Positions 1 through 5,340 of a DNA stretch of 16,002 nucleotides are shown here, one piece after another. This DNA is from an uncultured Eubacteriales bacterium (GTDB lineage: Bacteria > Bacillota > Clostridia > Oscillospirales > Oscillospiraceae). The translations under genes were made by a program, and so were the position numbers. Positions within the stretch are counted from its first letter, which is position 1; each line of letters opens with the position of its first letter. The notes under the pieces are model-generated. The model ran no database searches. It was not told the DNA's origin and saw nothing but the letters and a program-made list of their open reading frames with translations. Location of the stretch: assembly GCA_900550705.1 (NCBI GenBank), contig URTG01000025.1, positions 1-16,002 of the forward strand, written 5' to 3'.

Positions 1-5
1 TGCAC

Positions 6-1667
6 TCACTCCAGAATCGCGCCCTTGTCCGCAGAGGACACCAGCTTGGCGTAGCGGGCCAGGTAGCCGGTTTTGATCTTGGGCTGGGGGCAGACCCATT
101 TGGCCTTGCGGGCGGCCAGAGTGGCATCGTCCACCAGGAGCTGGATGGTGTGCGCGGGGATGTTGATGGCGATGGGGTCGCCCTCCTCCACCAGGCCGAT
201 GGGGCCGCCGCTGGCGGCCTCGGGGGACACATGGCCGATGGACGCGCCCCGGGTGGCGCCGGAGAAGCGGCCGTCGGTGATGAGGGCCACGTCCTTGTCC
301 AGCCCCATGCCCGCAATGGCGGAGGTGGGGTTCAGCATCTCCCGCATACCGGGGCCGCCCTTGGGGCCCTCGTAGCGGATGACCACCACGTCGCCGGCCA
401 CGATCTTGCCGGCGTAGATGGCCTCAATGGCGTCGTCCTCGCTGTCAAACACCCGGGCGGGGCCCTCGTGGACCATCATCTCGGGGGCCACGGCGGACTG
501 CTTCACCACGCAGCCGTCGGGGGCCAGGTTACCCTTCAGCACGGCGATGCCGCCGGTCTTGGTGTAGGGGTTGTCAATGGGCCGGATGATCTCCGGGTCG
601 CGGTTGACCACGCCCTCCAGATTTTCGGCCACGGTCCTGCCGGTGCAGGTGAGCAGACCGGTGTCGAGCAGGTTGGCCTTGGCCAGCTCGGCCATCACGG
701 CGTACACGCCGCCGGCCCGCTCCAGGTCCTCCATATAGGTGTTCCCCGCCGGGGCCAGGTGGCACAGGTTGGGGGTCTTGCCGGAGATCTCGTTGGCCAT
801 GTCGAAGGACAGCTCAATGCCGCACTCGTGGGCGATGGCGGGCAGGTGGAGCATGGTGTTGGTGGAGCAGCCCAGGGCCATGTCGATGGTCTCGGCGTTG
901 TGGAAGGCGGCCTGGGTCATAATGTCCCGGGGGCGGATGTTCTTCTCCACCAGCTCCATGATCTTCATGCCCGCGTGCTTGGCCAGGCGCAGCCGGGCGG
1001 AGTACACGGCGGGGATGGTGCCGTTGCCCCGCAGGGCCATGCCGATGGCCTCGGTGAGGCAGTTCATGGAGTTGGCGGTGTACATCCCGGAGCAGGAGCC
1101 GCAGGTGGGGCAGGCGGCGTTCTCATATTCCTCCACGCCCGCCTCGTCCAGCTTGCCGGCGTAATAGGCACCCACCGCCTCGAACATATGGGACAGGCAG
1201 GTCCGGCGGCCGTCGTTCAGCGTGCCGGCCAGCATGGGACCGCCGGAGCAGAAGATGGTGGGCACATTCACCCGGGCGGCGGCCATAAGCAGACCGGGCA
1301 CGTTCTTGTCGCAGTTGGGGATCATCACCAGACCGTCGAACTGGTGGGCCATAGCCATGGCCTCGGTGGAGTCGGCGATGAGGTCCCGGGTCACCAGGGA
1401 GTACTTCATGCCCACATGGCCCATGGCGATGCCGTCGCACACGGCGATGGCGGGGAACTCCACCGGGGTGCCCCCGGCGGCCCGGATGCCGGCCTTCACG
1501 GCCTGGGCGATCTTGTCCAGGTTCATGTGTCCGGGCACGATCTCGTTATAGGAACAGACCACGCCGATCAGGGGGCGCTCCAGCTCCTCCTTGGTGTAGC
1601 CCAGGGCATAGAGCAGCGAGCGGTTGGGGGCGGCGGGCATCCCCTTTTTGATGACGTCAGAACGCAT
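6..1667 (-). CDS. ilvD: Dihydroxy-acid dehydratase
   Basis: Dehydrates 2,3-dihydroxy-isovalerate and -methylvalerate to the 2-keto acids of valine, leucine and isoleucine synthesis; cytosolic Fe-S enzyme. The 553-residue length is normal for IlvD and short for the related sugar-acid dehydratases. Visible cluster motifs are NCDKNVPG (Cys119) and CPTCGSCSGMYTANSMNCL (Cys186-Cys203, with Cys192 in the CGSCSG core). Where [2Fe-2S] enzymes carry TPCN, this protein has VPGH (about residues 45-48), as in the oxygen-sensitive E. coli type, so a [4Fe-4S] cluster is inferred. ATG start at 1667 has GGAGGAG about 7 bases upstream. It diverges from a GntR-family gene and has a near-consensus promoter with operator-like repeats over the expected start of transcription. 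The stop lies 6 bases from the window edge, so downstream partners are not visible. Confidence 0.96.
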   Translation of the reverse strand: MRSDVIKKGMPAAPNRSLLYALGYTKEELERPLIGVVCSYNEIVPGHMNLDKIAQAVKAGIRAAGGTPVEFPAIAVCDGIAMGHVGMKYSLVTRDLIADSTEAMAMAHQFDGLVMIPNCDKNVPGLLMAAARVNVPTIFCSGGPMLAGTLNDGRRTCLSHMFEAVGAYYAGKLDEAGVEEYENAACPTCGSCSGMYTANSMNCLTEAIGMALRGNGTIPAVYSARLRLAKHAGMKIMELVEKNIRPRDIMTQAAFHNAETIDMALGCSTNTMLHLPAIAHECGIELSFDMANEISGKTPNLCHLAPAGNTYMEDLERAGGVYAVMAELAKANLLDTGLLTCTGRTVAENLEGVVNRDPEIIRPIDNPYTKTGGIAVLKGNLAPDGCVVKQSAVAPEMMVHEGPARVFDSEDDAIEAIYAGKIVAGDVVVIRYEGPKGGPGMREMLNPTSAIAGMGLDKDVALITDGRFSGATRGASIGHVSPEAASGGPIGLVEEGDPIAINIPAHTIQLLVDDATLAARKAKWVCPQPKIKTGYLARYAKLVSSADKGAILE

Positions 1668-1733
1668 AACAGACTCCTCCTCAAATTTCCAGCGTCCCGG
1701 GCGGCCGGACAGAGGGCGGCCGGGGCGAAATAG

Positions 1734-1763
1734 TTGTCTGATGACTATTGCATTGTCTGACCT
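1734..1763. promoter_or_regulatory. Tandem GntR/FadR-type operator-like sites
   Basis: TTGTCTGA occurs twice, at 1734-1741 and 1753-1760, exactly 19 bases apart. Each extends into a near match to TNGTNNNACNA, the half-palindrome typical of FadR-subfamily regulators: TTGTCTGATGA (1734-1744) and TTGTCTGACCT (1753-1763), one mismatch each. Both lie just downstream of the ilvD -10, and the second sits in the spacer of the gntR promoter, so one bound protein could control both genes. The recognition logic is family knowledge; the binding itself is inferred. Confidence 0.6.
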
Positions 1764-1776
1764 AATGTTATATCAT
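1748..1776 (+). promoter_or_regulatory. Promoter of the GntR-family gene
   Basis: -35 TTGCAT (1748-1753), 17-base spacer, -10 TATCAT (1771-1776, 5 of 6). It points toward the regulator start at 1851 and overlaps both the ilvD promoter and one operator-like repeat, which suggests autoregulation. Confidence 0.6.
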
Positions 1777-1793
1777 AGCAGTATCGATGTCAA
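1765..1793 (-). promoter_or_regulatory. Promoter of ilvD
   Basis: Read on the minus strand: a perfect -35 TTGACA (1788-1793), a 17-base spacer and -10 TAACAT (1765-1770, 4 of 6 consensus bases). Transcription would begin near 1758, giving a leader of about 90 bases. It is interleaved with the opposite-facing promoter of the regulator gene. Confidence 0.75.
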
Positions 1794-1850
1794 GAAAAAT
1801 CTGCGGACGAATTGTACCCATTCCGTGCCGCAGTTCTAGGAGGAATGACC

Positions 1851-2525
1851 ATGACCGGCAATCTATCACAGCAGACGGCCCAGATTTTATACAGCCAGAT
1901 CGTGGCGGAGAAGCGCTTTGCCCCCGGGGACAAGCTGCCCAACGAGATCGCCCTGGCCCAGGAGCTGGGGGTGAGCCGGACCACCCTGCGGGAGGCCATC
2001 CGGGACCTGACCGTCCAGGGCGTACTGGAGGTCCGCCGGGGCAAGGGCACCTTTGTCTCCCCCCAGGCGGAGGAGATCGAGGACTTCGGCTTCGACCGGC
2101 TCAGCCGGGTCCGGGGCCAGCTGCGGGACCTGTTTGAGCTGCGCTCCATCTTCGAGCCCCAGGCCGCCAGGCTGGCCTGCCGGCGGGCCAGCGACCGGGA
2201 GCTGGCGGACATTCTGGCCAAGGGCCAGGCCGTGGCCGACTGCATCCGCTCCGGCCAGGACCGCACCCGCAGCGACCGGGCCTTTCACACCGCCATCGTC
2301 CGGGCGGCGCACAACGAATTTCTGGTGCGCCTTCTGCCCATGATCGACCGGGCGGTGGAGACCGCCATCTCCACCGGTGCCCACAGTGAACAGCTGGCCC
2401 AGGTCACCCTGCGGGACCACGCCCTGCTCCTGGAATTTTTCCAGGCCCGGGACGGCGAGGGCGCGGAGCACGCCATGGCCATCCATATGCGCCACGCGGT
2501 GGATGAGATGGGGCTGATGAAGTAA
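1851..2525 (+). CDS. FadR-subfamily GntR transcriptional regulator (FCD domain)
   Basis: A 224-residue DNA-binding regulator. Residues about 8-70 form the winged helix, including NEIALAQELGVSRTTLREAI and the GKGTFV wing. The rest is an all-helical FCD effector domain with a likely metal/acid site: Asp142 and His146 in SDRAFHTAIV, then His190 and His212. FCD regulators usually sense carboxylic or hydroxy acids. ATG at 1851 is chosen because AGGAGG (1838-1843) sits 7 bases upstream; an in-frame ATG at 1845 is too close to it, and the open frame back to 1812 has no ribosome site. Divergent from ilvD with shared operator-like repeats, so it most likely controls ilvD and itself. The ligand (a branched-chain keto or dihydroxy acid?) is a guess. 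No clear terminator; a hairpin-rich region follows. Confidence 0.93.
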   Translation: MTGNLSQQTAQILYSQIVAEKRFAPGDKLPNEIALAQELGVSRTTLREAIRDLTVQGVLEVRRGKGTFVSPQAEEIEDFGFDRLSRVRGQLRDLFELRSIFEPQAARLACRRASDRELADILAKGQAVADCIRSGQDRTRSDRAFHTAIVRAAHNEFLVRLLPMIDRAVETAISTGAHSEQLAQVTLRDHALLLEFFQARDGEGAEHAMAIHMRHAVDEMGLMK

Positions 2526-2578
2526 CGGGGGGTGTTTCGCCTGCGGGCGGGGGCGGGGGGAGTTCCGCCTGCGGGCGG

Positions 2579-2604
2579 GCTACTTTCCAGTGATGGAAAG
2601 TAGC
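2579..2604. repeat. Perfect 11-bp hairpin, possible interspersed repeat
   Basis: GCTACTTTCCA (2579-2589) and TGGAAAGTAGC (2594-2604) are exact inverse complements around loop GTGA. A second GC stem, CCGGGGC/GCCCCGG (2614-2620 and 2625-2631), follows 9 bases later. It lies 54 bases after the gntR stop and has no T-tract on either side, so it is a poor intrinsic terminator but could act as a 3' end structure. Confidence 0.7.
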
Positions 2605-2836
2605 CAAAGATCACCGGGGCTGCGGCCCCGGTCCCCTGGGGAGCCATCCGGAGGGGAAGCTGGGTGGGAAATCGACCGGCGCGGGTGCAGACTTGTGGTT
2701 GTGCTCCTTTCCCCGCCCGCTGCCGCTCTGCGGTGGTTAGAGTGGGCTTGGCTCATCCCTTGTTTAGCAGCGCGCCTGGTCTGGCAACAATCGCGGGGTG
2801 CGGTGTTTTCTGGCGCACGCCCGGTGCCGTGTGTAT

Positions 2837-2899
2837 GGGCGGATATAATCCGCCCGCACGATAACTGCCGGGTCAACGGCGGGCGGCTGATAGCCGCCC
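2837..2899. repeat. Pair of related 19-base palindromes
   Basis: GGGCGGAT-ATA-ATCCGCCC (2837-2855) and GGGCGGCT-GAT-AGCCGCCC (2881-2899) share six outer stem pairs. They differ at the seventh pair, A-T in one and C-G in the other, so the change is compensated and the stem is kept. Their starts are 44 bases apart. Confidence 0.75.
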
Positions 2900-3081
2900 C
2901 TACAAGAAACCTGAAGGATTTGGCGTAGGGGCCGATTCCCCCTGTCAGGGGGAAATGTCCCAAAGGGACAAAAGGGGTAGGGATCGATGTCCTCATCGGC
3001 CCGTTTCGGTGGTGCGGTGGTTGACGCGGGACGCTGAGGACAGCGTCCCCTACGGTCTAATGTCCTGGTCTCTCGTAGGGG
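2897..3081. repeat. GTAGGGG/CCCCTAC element series (MITE-like)
   Basis: CCCCTAC at 2897-2903 faces GTAGGGG at 2925-2931, and CCCCTAC at 3047-3053 faces GTAGGGG at 3075-3081. Both pairs are separated by exactly 21 bases of unrelated sequence. Read the other way, the segment 2925-3053 is a 129-base unit starting GTAGGGG and ending CCCCTAC, full of internal stems: 2936-2954, 2956-2970, CGATG/CATCG at 2985-2998, and GGGACGCTG/CAGCGTCCC at 3028-3049. A further GTAGGGG occurs at 14291. The element carries no gene. Confidence 0.6.
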
Positions 3082-3250
3082 CCACTGTCCCCAGCGGCCC
3101 GGTTCGTTGAAGCTCTCCCTCCAAAACCTTCCACACCCCGCAAAAATTTTGTGGAATCGCTGGGAACTTTTTCCCCTTCTGGCACGTCTATGTTATTGCG
3201 ACGAAAAAATTTTCCCCAGCTCCGGGGATTTTGGGGATAAGGAGGTTCCT

Positions 3251-3613
3251 ATGAAACTCACACGACTGCTGCTTCCTGCTGTGATAATGTTGGCGCTGGC
3301 TGGCTGTGCGGCGGGGCCGAAGGATGCTGCTGCGCCGCCCGCCGTCTCTGCCTCGGAGTCGCAGGCGGCGGACCTGCCCCAGCTGGCCATGGCGGACGGG
3401 GTGCTGTATTACAACACCGGGGAGGAGAGCTCCGTGGAGGGCCGCTGCGGCAACATGGACGGGGAACTGACCCAGCAGGTGGACGCCAGCCAGTTCCCCA
3501 CGGAGGACGGACAGTGCAACTTCGGCTCCGGCCTGGGCTACCAGCGGTTCGAGGACCACATCGAGATCCTGCTGGACCACCGCTGGATGATTTTCGCCCC
3601 CTACGAGGGCTGA
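3251..3613 (+). CDS. Small secreted lipoprotein, function unknown
   Basis: A 120-residue protein with a lipoprotein signal: basic start MKLTRLLL, a hydrophobic stretch, and lipobox LALAGC with Cys19 as the lipidated residue. An Ala/Pro/Ser-rich linker (about 20-45) leads to a compact domain of about 70 residues containing GVLYYNTGEES, RCGNMDGE and a C-terminal HRWMIFAPYEG. I recall similar small domains in clostridial secreted proteins but know no named family or function. ATG at 3251 is chosen because AAGGAGG (3240-3246) lies just upstream and the signal peptide begins there; the open frame extends back to 3107 without signals. The LCP wall-ligase gene follows in the same direction after its own promoter. 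Surface anchoring is well supported; the role is not. Confidence 0.88.
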   Translation: MKLTRLLLPAVIMLALAGCAAGPKDAAAPPAVSASESQAADLPQLAMADGVLYYNTGEESSVEGRCGNMDGELTQQVDASQFPTEDGQCNFGSGLGYQRFEDHIEILLDHRWMIFAPYEG

Positions 3614-3646
3614 TTTTTAATTTTTTCGCATTTTTCCCTCGCCCTC

Positions 3647-3675
3647 TTGCCGAACGGCGGGAAAACCGATATACT
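3647..3675 (+). promoter_or_regulatory. Promoter of the LCP gene
   Basis: TTGCCG (3647-3652), 17-base spacer, TATACT (3670-3675). Transcription would start near 3682. Because the -35 covers the TTG at 3647, that codon cannot be the translation start of the LCP protein made from this promoter. Confidence 0.65.
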
Positions 3676-3695
3676 AGAGGTTACATCACTCAGAC

Positions 3696-3728
3696 TGTCA
3701 AAAAACTCGCGAAGCCTCTTTTTTGACA
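3696..3728 (+). other. Leader hairpin of the LCP gene
   Basis: TGTCAAAAAA (3696-3705) and TTTTTTGACA (3719-3728) form a perfect 10-bp stem around a 13-base loop, between the promoter and the ribosome site. The T-run is inside the stem rather than after it, so it is not a standard terminator. Function unknown. Confidence 0.5.
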
Positions 3729-3766
3729 AGCTGACACCACTTTCTCACCGCTGGGAGGGGAACGCT

Positions 3767-4945
3767 CTGGAAGAACATTATTATCATGTATCCCGCTCCG
3801 GCGGGGGCCGGGCCGCACCGGAAGCGCCCCGGGGCGGACGGCGGGCTTCCTCCCGGAGCGCCGGTCCCCGGGGGCGGGCGGCTCCCCCGCCCAAGCGGCC
3901 CAACAAGCGGAAGCGCTCCCCCTTCTCCGCCTTTCTCTGGGGGTGCTACAAGCTGGTTGCCGTGCTGTCCGCCCTCATCGTGGCGGGCTTTCTGGGCTTC
4001 AAGCTGCTGGTCCAGCCCCCGGCCCAGACCGCGCCGACGCCCGCCTCATCTTCTTCCGCAGAGGACGTCTCCCAGAATACCGACGCACCCGCTGCGTCCG
4101 AAGACGACACCGGCACCCTGAAGCGCCGGGAGCAGGTCTATACCTTCCTCCTGGCCGCCACGGATAAGGAGGGCTTCCGCACCGACACCATGATGGTCCT
4201 GAGCTACGACGTGCCCAACCAGAGGATTGGCATGGTCTCCATCCCCCGGGACACCATCACCGACCGGCCCCAGGGCAAGGACCCCAAGCTGGTCTACGGC
4301 ACCGGCGGCGTCACCCAGCGGGTCACCGACATCTCTACCATGCTGGGCATCCCCATCGACTACTACATCAAGGTGAATATCAACGGCTTCATCGCCCTGG
4401 TGGACTATCTGGACGGCGTGGATTTCTATGTCCCCTGCGACATGAACTACGACGACCCCTATCAGGACCTGTCCATCCACTTCAAGGAGGGAATGCAGCA
4501 CCTGAACGGCAAGCAGGCCATGGAGGTGGCCCGCTTCCGCAAAAATAACGCCAATTCCTCCGGCACCAGCACCGGCTACTCCGACGTGGGCCGCACCCAG
4601 ACCCAGCAGCAGCTCCTCCTGGCCCTGGCCAAAAAGGTCCTGTCCTGGAACAGCATCAGCCGGGTGAATGGCTTCGTCAACATCTTCAATGAGTATGTAG
4701 ACACCGACCTGTCTCTCAAGGACATGGCCTACTTCGCCGCTCAGGCCGTGAACGTAGACCTCGCCTCCGCCGGGACCACCACCCTGGACGGCCGGGGCGA
4801 CGCCGTCTACCACGGCAAGCGCTACTGCTTCGAGCTGGACCAGGAAAAGACCCTGGAAACCGTCAACCGCCTCATCAACCCCTACACCCGGGACCTGACC
4901 CTGGCAGATATGCACCTGATGAAGGCGGAGCGGTATATGGGGTGA
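3767..4945 (+). CDS. LytR-CpsA-Psr (LCP) family wall-polymer ligase
   Basis: LCP proteins transfer undecaprenyl-linked teichoic acids or capsular polymers to peptidoglycan on the outer membrane face. From a start at 3767 the protein has 392 residues: a very basic, Gly/Pro/Arg-rich cytoplasmic tail (1-55), one membrane span (about 57-80, with KLVAVLSALIVAGFLGFKLL), an acidic/Ser linker, then the LCP catalytic domain. Hallmarks are SIPRDT (Arg161, Asp162), ARFRK (about 255-259) and DVGRTQTQQQ (about 273-282), giving the conserved Asp/Arg set for pyrophosphate-lipid binding. The start is odd: no in-frame ATG or GTG precedes the membrane span, and the only good ribosome site, GGGAGGGG (3753-3760), sits 6 bases before CTG at 3767. 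The family call is secure; the start is not. Confidence 0.92.
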   Translation: MEEHYYHVSRSGGGRAAPEAPRGGRRASSRSAGPRGRAAPPPKRPNKRKRSPFSAFLWGCYKLVAVLSALIVAGFLGFKLLVQPPAQTAPTPASSSSAEDVSQNTDAPAASEDDTGTLKRREQVYTFLLAATDKEGFRTDTMMVLSYDVPNQRIGMVSIPRDTITDRPQGKDPKLVYGTGGVTQRVTDISTMLGIPIDYYIKVNINGFIALVDYLDGVDFYVPCDMNYDDPYQDLSIHFKEGMQHLNGKQAMEVARFRKNNANSSGTSTGYSDVGRTQTQQQLLLALAKKVLSWNSISRVNGFVNIFNEYVDTDLSLKDMAYFAAQAVNVDLASAGTTTLDGRGDAVYHGKRYCFELDQEKTLETVNRLINPYTRDLTLADMHLMKAERYMG

Positions 4946-4950
4946 TACCA

Positions 4951-4984
4951 ACAATGGCGTCTGCCAGAGGGCAGACGCCATTGT
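4951..4984 (+). terminator. Terminator after the LCP gene
   Basis: A perfect 15-bp stem, ACAATGGCGTCTGCC (4951-4965) and GGCAGACGCCATTGT (4970-4984), with loop AGAG, begins 5 bases after the stop and is followed by ATTTTA. Confidence 0.85.
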
Positions 4985-5026
4985 ATTTTATGATACCCGC
5001 TTCCATTCTTCCCTTTTTCGACCGTT

Positions 5027-5032
5027 TATGAT
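5027..5032 (+). promoter_or_regulatory. Possible -10 of the toxin-like peptide gene
   Basis: TATGAT at 5027-5032 would place the transcript start near 5039, 46 bases before the ATG. I find no convincing -35 at normal spacing. The decamer TTTATGATAC occurs twice, at 4987-4996 and 5025-5034; the second copy forms the loop of a small stem, ACCGT/ACGGT (5021-5039). Confidence 0.35.
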
Positions 5033-5075
5033 ACACGGTCCTTGCTGCCCTCTCCAAACTGGCAACAGGAAGGAG

Positions 5076-5089
5076 GTGTCGGTCATGGA
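5076..5089 (+). repeat. Direct repeat copy 1, over the toxin start codon
   Basis: GTGTCGGTCATGGA covers the bases just after the ribosome site and the ATG. It matches 5235-5248 at 12 of 14 positions; both differences keep pairing with the antisense RNA as G-U wobbles. A second, weaker match, GAGCTT with GG downstream, lies at 5102-5112. Confidence 0.75.
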
Positions 5090-5183
5090 GCACGTTTTGA
5101 CGAGCTTTCTGGTCTCTGTGGGAGCAGGTGTCGTGAGTTATTACATCTGCAAGTGGCTTGACGGAGGCCGCAAGGGCAGATAA
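5085..5183 (+). CDS. Small single-span membrane peptide, candidate type I toxin
   Basis: Encodes 32 residues from ATG 5085 behind AGGAAGGAGG (last AGGAGG at 5071-5076, 8 bases upstream), one of the strongest ribosome sites in the window. After MEHVL a hydrophobic helix runs to about residue 25 (TSFLVSVGAGVVSYYI), then KWLD and the charged tail GGRKGR. One membrane span with a short polar C-terminus and a Trp-Leu-Asp/Asn motif resembles Fst/Ldr-type toxins, although overall identity to Fst is not evident. The stop is 8 bases from a hairpin that also ends an antisense RNA. A C/T-rich stretch, CCCTCTCC (5048-5055), could pair with the ribosome site, a control seen in type I toxin mRNAs. Alternatively it is an ordinary small membrane protein. 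Coding is likely; toxicity is inferred. Confidence 0.78.
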   Translation: MEHVLTSFLVSVGAGVVSYYICKWLDGGRKGR

Positions 5184-5191
5184 GCACAAAA

Positions 5192-5226
5192 GAACCCCCG
5201 GAGAGATAGCAGCTCTCCGGGGGTTC
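5192..5226. terminator. Bidirectional terminator shared by toxin mRNA and antisense RNA
   Basis: Perfect 14-bp stem: GAACCCCCGGAGAG (5192-5205) and CTCTCCGGGGGTTC (5213-5226), loop of 7. On the minus strand it is followed by TTTTGTG, a good T-tract; on the plus strand by GCCTTTG, a weaker one. It lies 8 bases after the toxin stop. Confidence 0.85.
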
Positions 5227-5234
5227 GCCTTTGC

Positions 5235-5248
5235 GTGTCAGCCATGGA
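5235..5248. repeat. Direct repeat copy 2, within the antisense RNA
   Basis: GTGTCAGCCATGGA on the plus strand; its complement lies about 25-38 bases into the predicted antisense RNA. It is followed at 5259-5270 by GAGCTTCTTTGG, which matches the toxin-side second motif at nearly the same offset (24 bases here, 26 at the toxin). Confidence 0.7.
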
Positions 5249-5278
5249 AGATTCTGGTGAGCTTCTTTGGCTGTTGTT

Positions 5279-5308
5279 ATTATAGCACACTCTCGCCGAA
5301 TAATGCAA
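5279..5308 (-). promoter_or_regulatory. Promoter of the antisense RNA
   Basis: Minus strand: -35 TTGCAT (5303-5308), 18-base spacer, perfect -10 TATAAT (5279-5284). It lies after the XRE stop codon (5341) and points away from that gene into a region with no minus-strand reading frame, so its only evident product is the short RNA ending at 5192. Confidence 0.75.
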
Positions 5309-5340
5309 GACCTTTCGAAAATTCTTTGTATCGCCAGAGA

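Larger units (their letters stand above)
2526..3106. other. Gene-free region rich in palindromic repeats
   Basis: No credible coding sequence on either strand; the open frames here lack ribosome sites and look like GC-driven noise. It begins with a 16-base direct repeat, TTTCGCCTGCGGGCGG (2535-2550) and TTCCGCCTGCGGGCGG (2563-2578), each with a small CGCC/GGCG stem. A chain of perfect hairpins follows, at 2579-2604, 2614-2631, 2837-2855, 2881-2899, 2936-2954, 2956-2970 and 3028-3049, plus GTAGGGG/CCCCTAC elements from 2897. The sequence has the look of interspersed repeats common in Oscillospiraceae intergenic DNA; that identification is from memory and not tested here. Confidence 0.75.
5186..5272 (-). 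ncRNA. Candidate antisense antitoxin RNA
   Basis: Predicted transcript of about 87 bases, starting near 5272 below a strong promoter and ending in the T-run after the shared hairpin (5192-5226). Toward its 5' side it carries the complement of 5235-5248, which can form 14 consecutive pairs (12 Watson-Crick, 2 G-U) with toxin mRNA 5076-5089, covering the start codon. Its first bases, complementary to GAGCTTCTTTGG (5259-5270), can partly pair with 5102-5112. This matches the known layout of par of pAD1 (RNA II against the fst mRNA): convergent RNAs, 5' direct repeats, common terminator. No significant open frame. It could also be made as the 3' tail of the upstream XRE mRNA. Existence is inferred from signals only. 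Confidence 0.65.

Noticed and set aside
150..1733. 527-codon plus-strand frame over ilvD
   Set aside because: Antisense to ilvD, built of GGHG/HVDG-type composition, no family resemblance.
2580..2996. Open frames on both strands in 2580-2996
   Set aside because: They run through perfect hairpins and repeats, lack ribosome sites and resemble no protein family.
2897..3081. CRISPR array
   Set aside because: The fixed 21-base spacing is suggestive, but repeats are not identical units of 24-40 bases, only two intervals exist and no cas gene is near.
3786..4121. ATG at 3786 as the start of the LCP protein
   Set aside because: It is in a different frame from the LCP domain and gives a Pro-rich nonsense product.
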